Assembly (NCBI GenBank): GCA_003557065.1
Contig: PWPS01000034.1
Location: 1-7,681, forward strand
Length of the DNA stretch: 7,681 nt
DNA from: Candidatus Nealsoniibacteriota bacterium
GTDB lineage: Bacteria; Patescibacteriota; Minisyncoccia; Minisyncoccales; PWPS01
Direction of reading: 5' to 3'
Shown: positions 1 through 6,527 of the stretch, one piece after another
Numbering within the stretch: position 1 is the stretch's first letter
Layout: each line of letters begins with the position of its first letter
Position numbers and translations under genes: made by a program
The notes under the pieces: generated by a model
What the model was told of the DNA's origin: nothing
What the model saw: the letters and a program-made list of their open reading frames with translations, nothing else
Database searches by the model: none

Positions 1-455
<455 letters not shown>

Positions 456-493
456 CTAGTATTTAGTGTTCATTACTTTTTTTACACACCCCG

Positions 494-653
494 AAATCGT
501 AGCTAGATTATGGGGGCTATTCTGACGTTGTTCCACCCGTTCCCATTTCGAACACGGAAGTGAAATACGTCAAGGCCGATGGTAATGGGATTTATCCCGT
601 GAGAGTAGGTAGCCCCCGTAACCTGGTTGCGATTTTTTTATTATTATTTTTTT
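494..653 (+). terminator. Extended 5S-flanking helix with 3' T-tract; likely processing stalk and rrn terminator
   Basis: The pairing of 5S helix I continues outward without a break. Bases 494-519 pair with 610-635 as a 26-bp helix, including several G-U pairs and one A-C mismatch (507/622). The outermost six pairs are perfect (AAATCG with CGATTT). The 3' strand runs straight into T residues at 636-639 and, after a short TTATTA stretch, T7 at 647-653. A helix this long around 5S is the kind of precursor stalk that 5S-maturing RNases cut. Followed by T-rich sequence, it could also end transcription. The pairing is seen directly; the double role is inferred. No separate terminator hairpin is visible before mreC. 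Confidence 0.6.
509..620 (+). rRNA. 5S ribosomal RNA
   Basis: This is the small RNA of the large ribosomal subunit. It contains the family core CCACCCGTTCCCATTTCGAA at 533-552, then GGCCGATGGTA at 574-584 and GAGAGTAGG at 601-609. Helix I pairs 512-519 (GGGGGCTA) with 610-617 (TAGCCCCC). Helix II pairs TGACGT at 523-528 with ACGTCA at 567-572. A stem near 586-598 (TGGGATTTATCCC) matches the outer arm. The ends were set by alignment from memory with Bacillus 5S, giving about 112 nt; they could shift by a few bases. It lies about 53 bp after the 23S end with no tRNA between them. Confidence 0.96.
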
Positions 654-661
654 GTTATAAT
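653..661 (+). promoter_or_regulatory. Extended -10 promoter element of mreC
   Basis: TATAAT at 656-661 is a perfect sigma70 -10 hexamer, preceded by TG at 653-654 with one base between, which is the extended -10 form. No good -35 is visible: the 17-bp position is only T-rich. Transcription would start at about 667-669, essentially at the mreC ATG, so the message would be leaderless or nearly so. The element lies directly after the rrn T-tract, which suits a unit that must restart transcription after the rRNA operon ends. Confidence 0.6.
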
Positions 662-668
662 AAACTAA

Positions 669-1424
669 ATGAATATTAGTTCCAGACCATTAAGTAGGAT
701 TAATTTCCTTCTCGTTGTTTTAGTTGTCGTAATTATTACTTTTAATTTTACGACAATCGGAAGCATGATTAGAAATAATTTTTTGTCGGTTATTTCACCG
801 GTTAAGTCGGCTTTTTGGTCAAAAGGAATATCGTTGCATGGGATTGAGAGTGGTGATCCCAATCACTCCGCTCTGATTGCAGAAATTGTTCGTTTAAAAA
901 GAAAGACGGAAGAAATTGATCTATTGCGTGAAGCTCTTGACCTGGAGATGGATAGGGATTTTGTCTTTTTGGATGCCAGAGTTGTTGGGAAATCCACTGA
1001 GGAAGATCATCTTATTGTGAGCAGGGGTTTAAATGAAGGAATTATTGAAGGAATGCCGGTGATTACATCCTCAAGAAGTTTGATCGGAGAAGTCGTTGAG
1101 GTTTTGCCCGATTTTAGCTTTGTAAAGCTTATAAGTCATCCGGAAACCGGTTTTGATGCAAGGGTGCTCGACAGGGATAACTCTTTGGGAGTTTTAACCG
1201 GTGGTGATATTTTAATTTTGGATATGGTGAGCAGGGATGCTCAAATAGAAGAAGGCGATATTGTCATTACCCACCCGGGAGGAGGTTTTTATCCCGGAGG
1301 GATATTCATAGGAATAGTTGAAGAAATTATAAGAGAGGACGTAGAAGCATTTCAAAAATTAAAGATTAGACCCGGATTCAGCGTTAGTGAGCTTAATACT
1401 TTGTTTATTATAGTTGACTTCTAA
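669..1424 (+). CDS. mreC: Rod shape-determining protein MreC
   Basis: MreC is the periplasmic scaffold of the elongasome. It dimerises and contacts PBP2 and MreD to guide lateral wall synthesis. The 251-aa protein has a short basic N-terminus, one membrane anchor at about residues 12-30, a predicted coiled coil at about 66-95 (EIVRLKRKTEEIDLLREAL), then the beta-rich MreC core. Family-like stretches are LIVSRGLNEGIIEGMPVI (about 115-132), SLIGEVVEV (about 137-145) and the C-terminal PGGGFYPGGIFIGIVEEI (203-220). It is shorter than E. coli MreC (about 367 aa) because the C-terminal extension is missing, which is common. The ATG is chosen because the membrane anchor follows directly and a -10 box lies 7 bp upstream; no Shine-Dalgarno is present. 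Its stop overlaps the mreD start (TAATG). mreB is not adjacent: the upstream neighbour is 5S rRNA. Confidence 0.93.
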   Translation: MNISSRPLSRINFLLVVLVVVIITFNFTTIGSMIRNNFLSVISPVKSAFWSKGISLHGIESGDPNHSALIAEIVRLKRKTEEIDLLREALDLEMDRDFVFLDARVVGKSTEEDHLIVSRGLNEGIIEGMPVITSSRSLIGEVVEVLPDFSFVKLISHPETGFDARVLDRDNSLGVLTGGDILILDMVSRDAQIEEGDIVITHPGGGFYPGGIFIGIVEEIIREDVEAFQKLKIRPGFSVSELNTLFIIVDF

Positions 1425-1729
1425 TGAAAATAATTGCATTTTTACTGTTTCCATTTTTTCTTTTTTTGTTACAGTTTGCTTTTCTTCCAGCAGTATTTCA
1501 CTTTGCTTTAATTCCGAACTTGTTAATGTTAACGGTTGCTTTCTACACGCTGTTGGAAAACCCCAATAAGAACGGAGCTTTTTTTCTAGCTCTTTATGTC
1601 GGTTTTTTACATGATTTGGTTTTGTATGGATTTTTTGGAACTTATATGGTAATTTTTTTCGCCGCGGTTTTCTTTCTGAAGTATATTTTAAAAAACCATG
1701 TTCAAATTTCTGCTTTTAAAAAAACGTAA
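1424..1729 (+). CDS. mreD: Short MreD-like rod shape-determining membrane protein
   Basis: MreD is an integral membrane partner of MreC and PBP2 in the elongasome. This 101-aa product is almost all hydrophobic, with four likely membrane segments at about 3-22, 28-45, 51-70 and 73-88 and a basic C-terminal tail (KYILKNHVQISAFKKT). The PNLLML stretch and GFLHDLVLYGFFGTY (60-74) resemble MreD motifs. It is much shorter than typical MreD (about 160-170 aa, five or six segments). I see no remainder in another frame, because the following sequence already encodes the PBP2 N-terminus. The ATG shares one base with the mreC stop, suggesting translational coupling; there is no Shine-Dalgarno. The 3' end overlaps mrdA by 32 nt in a different frame. 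Identification rests largely on position between mreC and mrdA plus topology. Confidence 0.8.
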   Translation: MKIIAFLLFPFFLFLLQFAFLPAVFHFALIPNLLMLTVAFYTLLENPNKNGAFFLALYVGFLHDLVLYGFFGTYMVIFFAAVFFLKYILKNHVQISAFKKT

Positions 1730-3626
1730 TTGGAAAATCGGCAAAAACAGTACCAGTGTTGAACCGCAAGATGTTTTTTTGGATAGACTTTCAAGAGAGA
1801 AGGAGGAGGAGATGGGGATATCGGAGCAAAAGATGGAAATACCTTTACCAAGATGGGTTCTACAATCTTTCGGACTGACTGTCTTTCTCCTTCTTTTTCT
1901 TCTCTTGGGGAGAAGCTTTCAAATGCAAGTAATAGACGGTCAAACCTATGAATCCTTAGCTAGAAGAAATGTTTCCGTTATCGAACCGGCGAGAGTATTA
2001 AGGGGTGTTATGTATGATGCGAATGGAAATCAGTTGGTTTACAATAACGTTTCTTTCGATCTTTATGCGAGTTCCCGAAGATTAGAGAATCTGGATTTTA
2101 TCTCTACCTTTTTGGCCGAAATAATTGATGTTGAAGAGGAAGATATTTTGAAAAAACTTAAGACTGTGGAGGGGAGAGAAAGAATATTTTCCGATATTCC
2201 GCATGAGGCGGCTATTATGATAAAGATAAGAGAAGAAGATTTTTCCGGGATATCAATAGAAAGGACGGTTGAAAGGTATTACGAAAACGGAAATATTCTT
2301 GCTCATTTATTGGGTTATACGGGAGAGGTTACGCGTGAAGATATTAGTAAAAACCCGGAAAGATACACGCTTCATGATTATATTGGAAAATCCGGACTGG
2401 AGCGTTTTTATGAAGAAAACTTAGCAAAAGATAGGGGTTCTTTCAGAATAGAAACCGATGCGTATGGAAATCTGATAAGTCGAGAAGAGATTGATCCGAT
2501 TTCTCCCGGAAATAATTTGGAATTATGGATTGATTCGGAGTTGCAGAAGAAAATTGTCGAAGTAACGAAGTCGGTTTTAGAAGATATAGGATCGAGCAAG
2601 GCATCGGTTGTAGCAATGGATCCACGAACCGGAGGAGTTCTTTCAATGGTTAGTATTCCGTCTTATGACAATAATGTGTTCAGCAGAACCGGTGATAAAG
2701 AGCTTTTGAATCGATTTCTGACTGATCATGAAGGAGTATTTTTGAATAGAGCTATAGAAACGGACTATCCAACAGGCTCCACAATTAAACCTCTTTTAGC
2801 CGCCGCCGCTCTGGAAGAAGGAATAATATCGCCCGAGAAAAAGATATATTCCCCGGGTTATCTGGATATTCCCAATCCGTGGAACCCTTCCAGTCCAACC
2901 AGAATGCTTGACTTTCAGGCTCATGGGTGGACCGATATGAGAGAGGCTATTGCAGTATCAAGTAATGTTTATTTTTACACGATCGGAGGTGGTCATGGGG
3001 GACAGGAAGGATTGGGAATAAGAAGAATTAAGGATTATTTAAATCTTTTCGGCTGGGGAGAGAGAACGGGAATAGATCTTCCGAATGAAAGAAAGGGAAG
3101 AATACCTGATCCGGACTGGAAGATGGAAAATATCGGAACGGCCTGGACGCTTGGAGACACTTATAATACCTCGATTGGACAAGGATATTTGGCAACCACC
3201 CCTCTTCAAGTAGCTGTTTCTTACAGTGCTCTTGTAAACGGAGGAAAAGTTCTTTCTCCACAAATAGTTAGAGCAATAAAAGAGAATGGTGAGACGATTA
3301 AAGATTTTGAGCCGGAAATAATTAGAGAAGGATTTATTTCTCCGGAAAATTTGAAAGTTGTAAAAGAGGGTATGAAGATGACAACGACCAGAGGTACGGC
3401 AACCAGGTTGAGCTGGCTTCCATTCGATTCGGGAGCCAAAACGGGAACCGCACAAATTTCCAAGCCGGGCCATTATCATAACTGGATTGCAGTTTTTGCA
3501 CCTTATGATGAGCCGGAAATAATGTTGGTGGTTCTGGTCGAAGAAGTAGAAGGGATAAGAGCTTCCGCTTCGGCAATTGCTTACGATGTACTTAATTGGT
3601 ATTTCGAGCAAAAAGATGAAAATTAG
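1698..3626 (+). CDS. mrdA: Penicillin-binding protein 2, elongasome transpeptidase
   Basis: PBP2 is the class B transpeptidase that crosslinks new peptidoglycan during elongation, acting outside the membrane with MreC/MreD and a SEDS polymerase (RodA). The 642-aa protein has a cytoplasmic tail with EPQDVFLD (22-29), one membrane anchor at about 55-71, a dimerisation/pedestal region at about 95-270 including GYTGE (206-210) and YIGKSGLERFYEE (228-240), then the transpeptidase domain. All three catalytic motifs are intact: STIK with nucleophile Ser361 (361-364), SSN at 421-423 and KTG at 581-583. Gene context and the length of the pedestal favour PBP2 over the division enzyme FtsI. The 1698 start keeps the conserved tail. 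An alternative in-frame ATG at 1812 (residue 39) has a strong GGAGG upstream but would remove that tail. rodA is not adjacent. Confidence 0.93.
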   Translation: MFKFLLLKKRNWKIGKNSTSVEPQDVFLDRLSREKEEEMGISEQKMEIPLPRWVLQSFGLTVFLLLFLLLGRSFQMQVIDGQTYESLARRNVSVIEPARVLRGVMYDANGNQLVYNNVSFDLYASSRRLENLDFISTFLAEIIDVEEEDILKKLKTVEGRERIFSDIPHEAAIMIKIREEDFSGISIERTVERYYENGNILAHLLGYTGEVTREDISKNPERYTLHDYIGKSGLERFYEENLAKDRGSFRIETDAYGNLISREEIDPISPGNNLELWIDSELQKKIVEVTKSVLEDIGSSKASVVAMDPRTGGVLSMVSIPSYDNNVFSRTGDKELLNRFLTDHEGVFLNRAIETDYPTGSTIKPLLAAAALEEGIISPEKKIYSPGYLDIPNPWNPSSPTRMLDFQAHGWTDMREAIAVSSNVYFYTIGGGHGGQEGLGIRRIKDYLNLFGWGERTGIDLPNERKGRIPDPDWKMENIGTAWTLGDTYNTSIGQGYLATTPLQVAVSYSALVNGGKVLSPQIVRAIKENGETIKDFEPEIIREGFISPENLKVVKEGMKMTTTRGTATRLSWLPFDSGAKTGTAQISKPGHYHNWIAVFAPYDEPEIMLVVLVEEVEGIRASASAIAYDVLNWYFEQKDEN

Positions 3627-3641
3627 TTTTATACAGTAATT

Positions 3642-4106
3642 ATGAGTAAAGAAAAAATAAAATTGACAAAAGAAGGTTATGAAAAGCTGGAGAAGGAGTT
3701 GGAATATCTCCAGAAAGAAAAAAGGAGTGAAATTGCTGATAAATTGAAGCATGCAGCTTCTTATGGTGATCTTTCTGAAAATGCTGCTTATGAAAATGCG
3801 AAAGAAGAACAAAGCAGCCTGGAAACGAAAATTTCCAAAATGAAAGCTATGCTGAAAAAGGCTGAAATTGTTAGTCATGATACGGCCGCTGGGTGGGTTC
3901 AAGTCGGATCCAAGGTTAAAGTAAAATTCGATGGAATGGAAAAGGTTTTTGAGATTGTCGGAGGAACGGAATCGGACCCTTTTGCGGGTAAAATATCTTG
4001 CCAATCGCCGATCGGTAAAGCTCTCTTGGGTAAGCCGAAGGGAGCAAAGGCAAAAGTGGAAACTCCTGCCGGAGAAAAAATTTATGAAATTCTGGAAATT
4101 TCATAA
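3642..4106 (+). CDS. greA: Transcription elongation factor GreA
   Basis: GreA inserts its coiled coil into the secondary channel of backtracked RNA polymerase and stimulates cleavage of the extruded RNA 3' end. The 154-aa product is close to the usual 158 aa. Residues 1-75 form the N-terminal antiparallel coiled coil, with tip GDLSENAAYENAKEEQ (42-57). The acidic tip residues Asp43 and Glu46 correspond to the catalytic pair of E. coli GreA (D41, E44). Residues about 85-154 are the FKBP-like domain with SPIGKALLGKPKGAKAKVE (122-140), a hallmark of the family. It begins 15 bp after the mrdA stop, probably in the same unit. A poor -10-like TATACA lies at 3630-3635. No Shine-Dalgarno is present. 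The intact acidic tip makes an inhibitor paralogue such as Gfh1 unlikely. Confidence 0.96.
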   Translation: MSKEKIKLTKEGYEKLEKELEYLQKEKRSEIADKLKHAASYGDLSENAAYENAKEEQSSLETKISKMKAMLKKAEIVSHDTAAGWVQVGSKVKVKFDGMEKVFEIVGGTESDPFAGKISCQSPIGKALLGKPKGAKAKVETPAGEKIYEILEIS

Positions 4107-4128
4107 ATTAACAGAGTTATGATAAAAT
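4100..4128 (+). promoter_or_regulatory. Possible promoter of lysS
   Basis: TAAAAT at 4123-4128 is preceded by TGA at 4120-4122 (extended -10). TTCATA at 4100-4105 sits 17 bp upstream as a four-of-six match to the -35 consensus. Transcription would start at about 4135, giving a leader of about 16 nt that is almost pure A with no Shine-Dalgarno. The same nine bases, TGATAAAAT, recur at 6512-6520. It could add to read-through from greA. Confidence 0.45.
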
Positions 4129-4150
4129 GAGCTAAAAATAAAACAAAAAC

Positions 4151-5626
4151 ATGGATAGATTAGAGGAACTCCGACAAAATCGAATAGAGAAGACAAAGTT
4201 CTTACGGGAAAGAGGATTATCTCCTTATCCTCAAAGCACGGGAAGAACACACACCATTGAAGAAGCGTTGCAAGATTTCTCAGACTTGGCCGAGAAGGAA
4301 AAAGAGGTGATTTTGGTGGGTAGATTAAGGGCGGTAAGGGAGCACGGTAAAATAACATTTGTAGTAATAGAGGACCAAACCGGAGATATTCAAGGTTTTT
4401 TTGCCAAGGATTCTCTTGGTGAGAATGATTATGGTTTCTTTTTGGATAATTTTGATGTAGGTGATTTTATTGAGATAAGAGGAGTTTTATTCGAAACTAA
4501 AAGGGGAGAGAAGACAATAAAGGCAGCTGACTATACGATGCTCTCGAAATCCATCAGACCGCTTCCGGAAAAATGGCACGGAATCCAATCCATTGAAGAG
4601 AGGTATAGAAAAAGATATTTGGATTTAATATTTAACAAAGAGCAAAAAGAATCTTTTGAAAGACGTTCCATGATCATTAGAGAGATTAGAAAGTTTTTGG
4701 AGTCGGAAGGGTTTTTAGAAGTGGAGACACCGGTGCTTCAGCCCATATACGGAGGAACTTCCGCTACACCGTTTAAAACCCATCATAAAACTTTGGATAC
4801 GGATCTTTACTTAAGAATTGCTCCCGAGCTTTACTTAAAAAGACTTTTGGTCGGTGGATGGGAGAAGGTTTTTGAATTTGCACGTTGTTTTAGAAACGAA
4901 GGAATCGATAGGAGTCATAACCCGGAATTTACACTTCTGGAATTCTATTGGGCCTTTGCCGACTATAAAGATATGATGAAGCTTACCGAGAATATGATTA
5001 ACGCCGTCGTTAAAAATGTTTTCGGAGATGAAGAAATCAGCTATAAGGATTCCACTTTAAATTTCAAAACCCCCTTTAAAAGAGTCGAATTTGCTGAAAT
5101 AATAAGAAAAGAGACTGGTATTGATATTAAAGAGATGAACGAGGAGGGGCTTATGAGGGAGGCCAAAAAGATGGGAATAGATGTAGCCCCCGGATCTAAA
5201 AAGGCTAAAATCTGTGATGAAATATTTAAGAAAAAATGCAGAGAAAACATCATCCAACCGACATTCGTGATTCATCATCCGGTAGGCTTTCAGCCGCTCG
5301 CCAAAAGAAGAGAGGATGATAATGACCAGCTGGCCACGTTTCAAGCTTATATTGCCGGATGGGAGGTGGTAAATGCATTTTCAGAGCTCAACAACCCTCT
5401 TGAGCAAAGAGAAAGATTTGAAGAGCAAGAGAAGATGCTTAAAGAAGGCTTTGAAGAAGCTCAAAGAATGGATGAAGATTTCTTGGAGGCTCTGGAGTAC
5501 GGCATGCCTCCGGCTGCGGGGTTCGGGATGGGAGTCGATAGATTGACTGCCATATTGACCGACTCTCACAGCCTAAGAGAGATTCTTCTATTTCCTGCAA
5601 TGAAGAGAAAAGATGATAATGAATAA
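4151..5626 (+). CDS. lysS: Lysine--tRNA ligase, class II
   Basis: LysRS activates lysine with ATP and charges tRNA-Lys in the cytoplasm. The 491-aa length is normal for the class II bacterial form. The N-terminal OB-fold anticodon-binding domain spans about 53-130 (VILVGRLRAVREHGKITFVV, 53-72). Catalytic motif 1 is around FLEVETPVLQPIYGG (188-202). Motif 2 is FRNEGIDRSHNPEFTLLEFY (247-266), with the ATP-contacting Arg248. Motif 3 is GFGMGVDRL (457-465), with Arg464. The lysine-pocket segment AGWEVVNAFSELNN (402-415) is family-like. One oddity is ATPF at 205-208 where E. coli has ARPF. The gene follows greA by 44 bp and precedes the HD gene by 45 bp. The start is the first ATG giving the usual basic N-terminal helix; no Shine-Dalgarno precedes it. 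Confidence 0.96.
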   Translation: MDRLEELRQNRIEKTKFLRERGLSPYPQSTGRTHTIEEALQDFSDLAEKEKEVILVGRLRAVREHGKITFVVIEDQTGDIQGFFAKDSLGENDYGFFLDNFDVGDFIEIRGVLFETKRGEKTIKAADYTMLSKSIRPLPEKWHGIQSIEERYRKRYLDLIFNKEQKESFERRSMIIREIRKFLESEGFLEVETPVLQPIYGGTSATPFKTHHKTLDTDLYLRIAPELYLKRLLVGGWEKVFEFARCFRNEGIDRSHNPEFTLLEFYWAFADYKDMMKLTENMINAVVKNVFGDEEISYKDSTLNFKTPFKRVEFAEIIRKETGIDIKEMNEEGLMREAKKMGIDVAPGSKKAKICDEIFKKKCRENIIQPTFVIHHPVGFQPLAKRREDDNDQLATFQAYIAGWEVVNAFSELNNPLEQRERFEEQEKMLKEGFEEAQRMDEDFLEALEYGMPPAAGFGMGVDRLTAILTDSHSLREILLFPAMKRKDDNE

Positions 5627-5642
5627 AGGTGAGTGAAGAAGT

Positions 5643-5720
5643 AAAATACGTTAAAATAACACAAAACAATCATGATGGAAAGAGAGAAGGCTTTAAATCT
5701 GGTTGAAAAATACGTTAAAA
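5643..5720 (+). repeat. 14-bp direct repeat flanking the HD gene start
   Basis: AAAATACGTTAAAA occurs exactly at 5643-5656 and again at 5707-5720, 64 bp apart. The first copy overlaps the candidate -10 element upstream of the HD-domain gene; the second lies within codons 12-17 of that gene. It could be a local duplication, a pair of protein-binding sites, or chance in an A-rich context. Confidence 0.4.
5652..5657 (+). promoter_or_regulatory. Possible -10 element before the HD-domain gene
   Basis: TAAAAT at 5652-5657 lies 14 bp before the ATG, in the same relative place as the -10 boxes of neighbouring genes. No convincing -35 or TG extension is present, and the surrounding sequence is A-rich, so chance is a real possibility. 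If used, the leader would be about 7-8 nt without a Shine-Dalgarno. Confidence 0.25.
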
Positions 5721-6235
5721 ATAAAAACTCGGTTAAGCATATGCTGGCCACGGAGGCGGTCATGAAAAAAATGGCTGATCATTTTGGTGAAGATCCACAG
5801 TTATGGGGTCTTGCCGGGCTTCTGCATGACATAGACATGGAAAGAGTCGATTACGAAAAAAAACCCGATAAACACGGTCCGGGTTCGGTTGATATCTTGA
5901 ATAAAGAGGGATTGGAAAGCGAGGAATTATTTGATGCTATTTTAGCCCATAATCCGGCTGCGGGAAAAGATACCGGAAAGCTGATTGAAAAGGTGATCAG
6001 GGCGGTTGATCCGGTGACCGGTCTAATTGTTGCCGCTACATTAATTTCTCCCGATAAGAAGATAAACCGGATAGATACCGATTTTGTAATGAGAAGATTC
6101 GACGAAAGTTCATTTGCCAGAGGGGCTGATAGGGAGCTTATTCGAGGTTGTCAAGATTTTAATATGAAATTGGAAGAGTTCATTTCTATTTCCCTCAAAG
6201 CTATGCAGGAAATAAGTGATGATCTGGGATTATAA
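5672..6235 (+). CDS. HD-domain metal-dependent phosphohydrolase, substrate unknown
   Basis: The 187-aa protein shows the ordered metal-binding residues of the HD superfamily. These are His23 (KHMLATEAVM), the His52-Asp53 pair in GLLHDIDME (49-57), a further His93 in AILAHNPA (89-96) and Asp113 in RAVDPVTGL (110-118). His68 (KHGPGS) could add a ligand. Such proteins hydrolyse phosphate esters or nucleotides at a one- or two-metal site; the substrate cannot be read from the sequence. No membrane segment, signal peptide or second domain is seen, so it is probably cytosolic. The RelA/SpoT, YpdB and GGDEF-linked HD families carry extra domains that are missing here. It starts at the first of two consecutive ATGs, 45 bp after lysS, and is the last gene before the terminator. 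Stop codons upstream in the same frame exclude a longer start. Confidence 0.85.
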   Translation: MMEREKALNLVEKYVKNKNSVKHMLATEAVMKKMADHFGEDPQLWGLAGLLHDIDMERVDYEKKPDKHGPGSVDILNKEGLESEELFDAILAHNPAAGKDTGKLIEKVIRAVDPVTGLIVAATLISPDKKINRIDTDFVMRRFDESSFARGADRELIRGCQDFNMKLEEFISISLKAMQEISDDLGL

Positions 6236-6327
6236 AAAGTTGGAAAAGATAGTTAAGCATCTTACCATTAGAAGGAATCAAAATAAGAAACGGTAGTAAA
6301 GTAAATAGATATTATCCTACCCAAGAT

Positions 6328-6356
6328 CGCCCTCGATTAAAATCGGGCGGTTTTTT
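6328..6356 (+). terminator. Intrinsic terminator after the mreC-to-HD gene unit
   Basis: CGCC at 6328-6331 pairs with GGCG at 6346-6349, and CGAT at 6334-6337 pairs with ATCG at 6342-6345, with a 2-nt bulge on the 5' side and a four-base loop TAAA (6338-6341). After one G, T6 follows at 6351-6356. The GC-rich base of the stem and the T run are classic. It lies about 92 bp after the HD stop codon and isolates serS in its own unit. Confidence 0.88.
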
Positions 6357-6441
6357 ATAAGAAGAGAATGAAATCTTTTTAAGTAAATTGAATCGCATCA
6401 TTGCCGTTAGTAAGTTGTTAGTATAACTCGCAAATAAAAAT

Positions 6442-6493
6442 TATGATTGAGGATTAGCAACGAAAAACTCCGATTTAATCCTAATTAATCATA
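6442..6493 (+). other. Imperfect inverted repeat / stem-loop upstream of serS
   Basis: TATGATT at 6442-6448 pairs with AATCATA at 6487-6493, and AGGATTA at 6450-6456 pairs with TAATCCT at 6476-6482. They are separated by a small asymmetric internal loop (G6449 against 6483-6486). The apical loop is about 19 nt. No T run follows, so it does not look like a terminator. Its right arm touches the -35 box of the next promoter (6492-6497), so it may act at the DNA level as an operator. It could also be an RNA structure if transcription starts upstream. The pairing is seen; the role is unknown. Confidence 0.5.
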
Positions 6494-6520
6494 GACAATG
6501 AGCCTTATCGATGATAAAAT
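6492..6520 (+). promoter_or_regulatory. Promoter upstream of serS and the 29-codon ORF
   Basis: TAGACA at 6492-6497 (five of six matches to TTGACA) is followed by an exact 17-bp spacer and TAAAAT at 6515-6520, with TGA at 6512-6514 as an extended -10. This is the best full promoter in the window. Transcription should start at about 6527, one base before an ATG at 6528, giving either a leaderless small ORF or a leader of about 128 nt for serS. The TGATAAAAT core is identical to that before lysS. Confidence 0.6.
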
Positions 6521-6527
6521 AAAAGCC

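Noticed and set aside
1686..1729. Programmed frameshift fusing MreD to PBP2 at the A runs
   Set aside because: mrdA is in the +1 frame relative to mreD, which a usual -1 slip on A AAA AAA would not reach, and mrdA has its own plausible start and family-typical N-terminus.
3630..3635. A greA-specific -10 (TATACA)
   Set aside because: It is a weak match with no -35 and lies only 15 bp after mrdA; co-transcription with mrdA explains greA expression.
3039..4004. A 321-codon open frame on the minus strand
   Set aside because: It lies wholly opposite the conserved 3' half of mrdA and most of greA. Its translation is a Phe/Ser/Leu/Ile-rich mirror of purine-rich coding sequence, with no recognisable domain.
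6219..6296. A 25-codon ORF overlapping the end of the HD gene (begins MIWDYKKLEK)
   Set aside because: It has a basic, low-complexity composition and only a weak AGGA 8 bases upstream; nothing beyond an open frame supports it.
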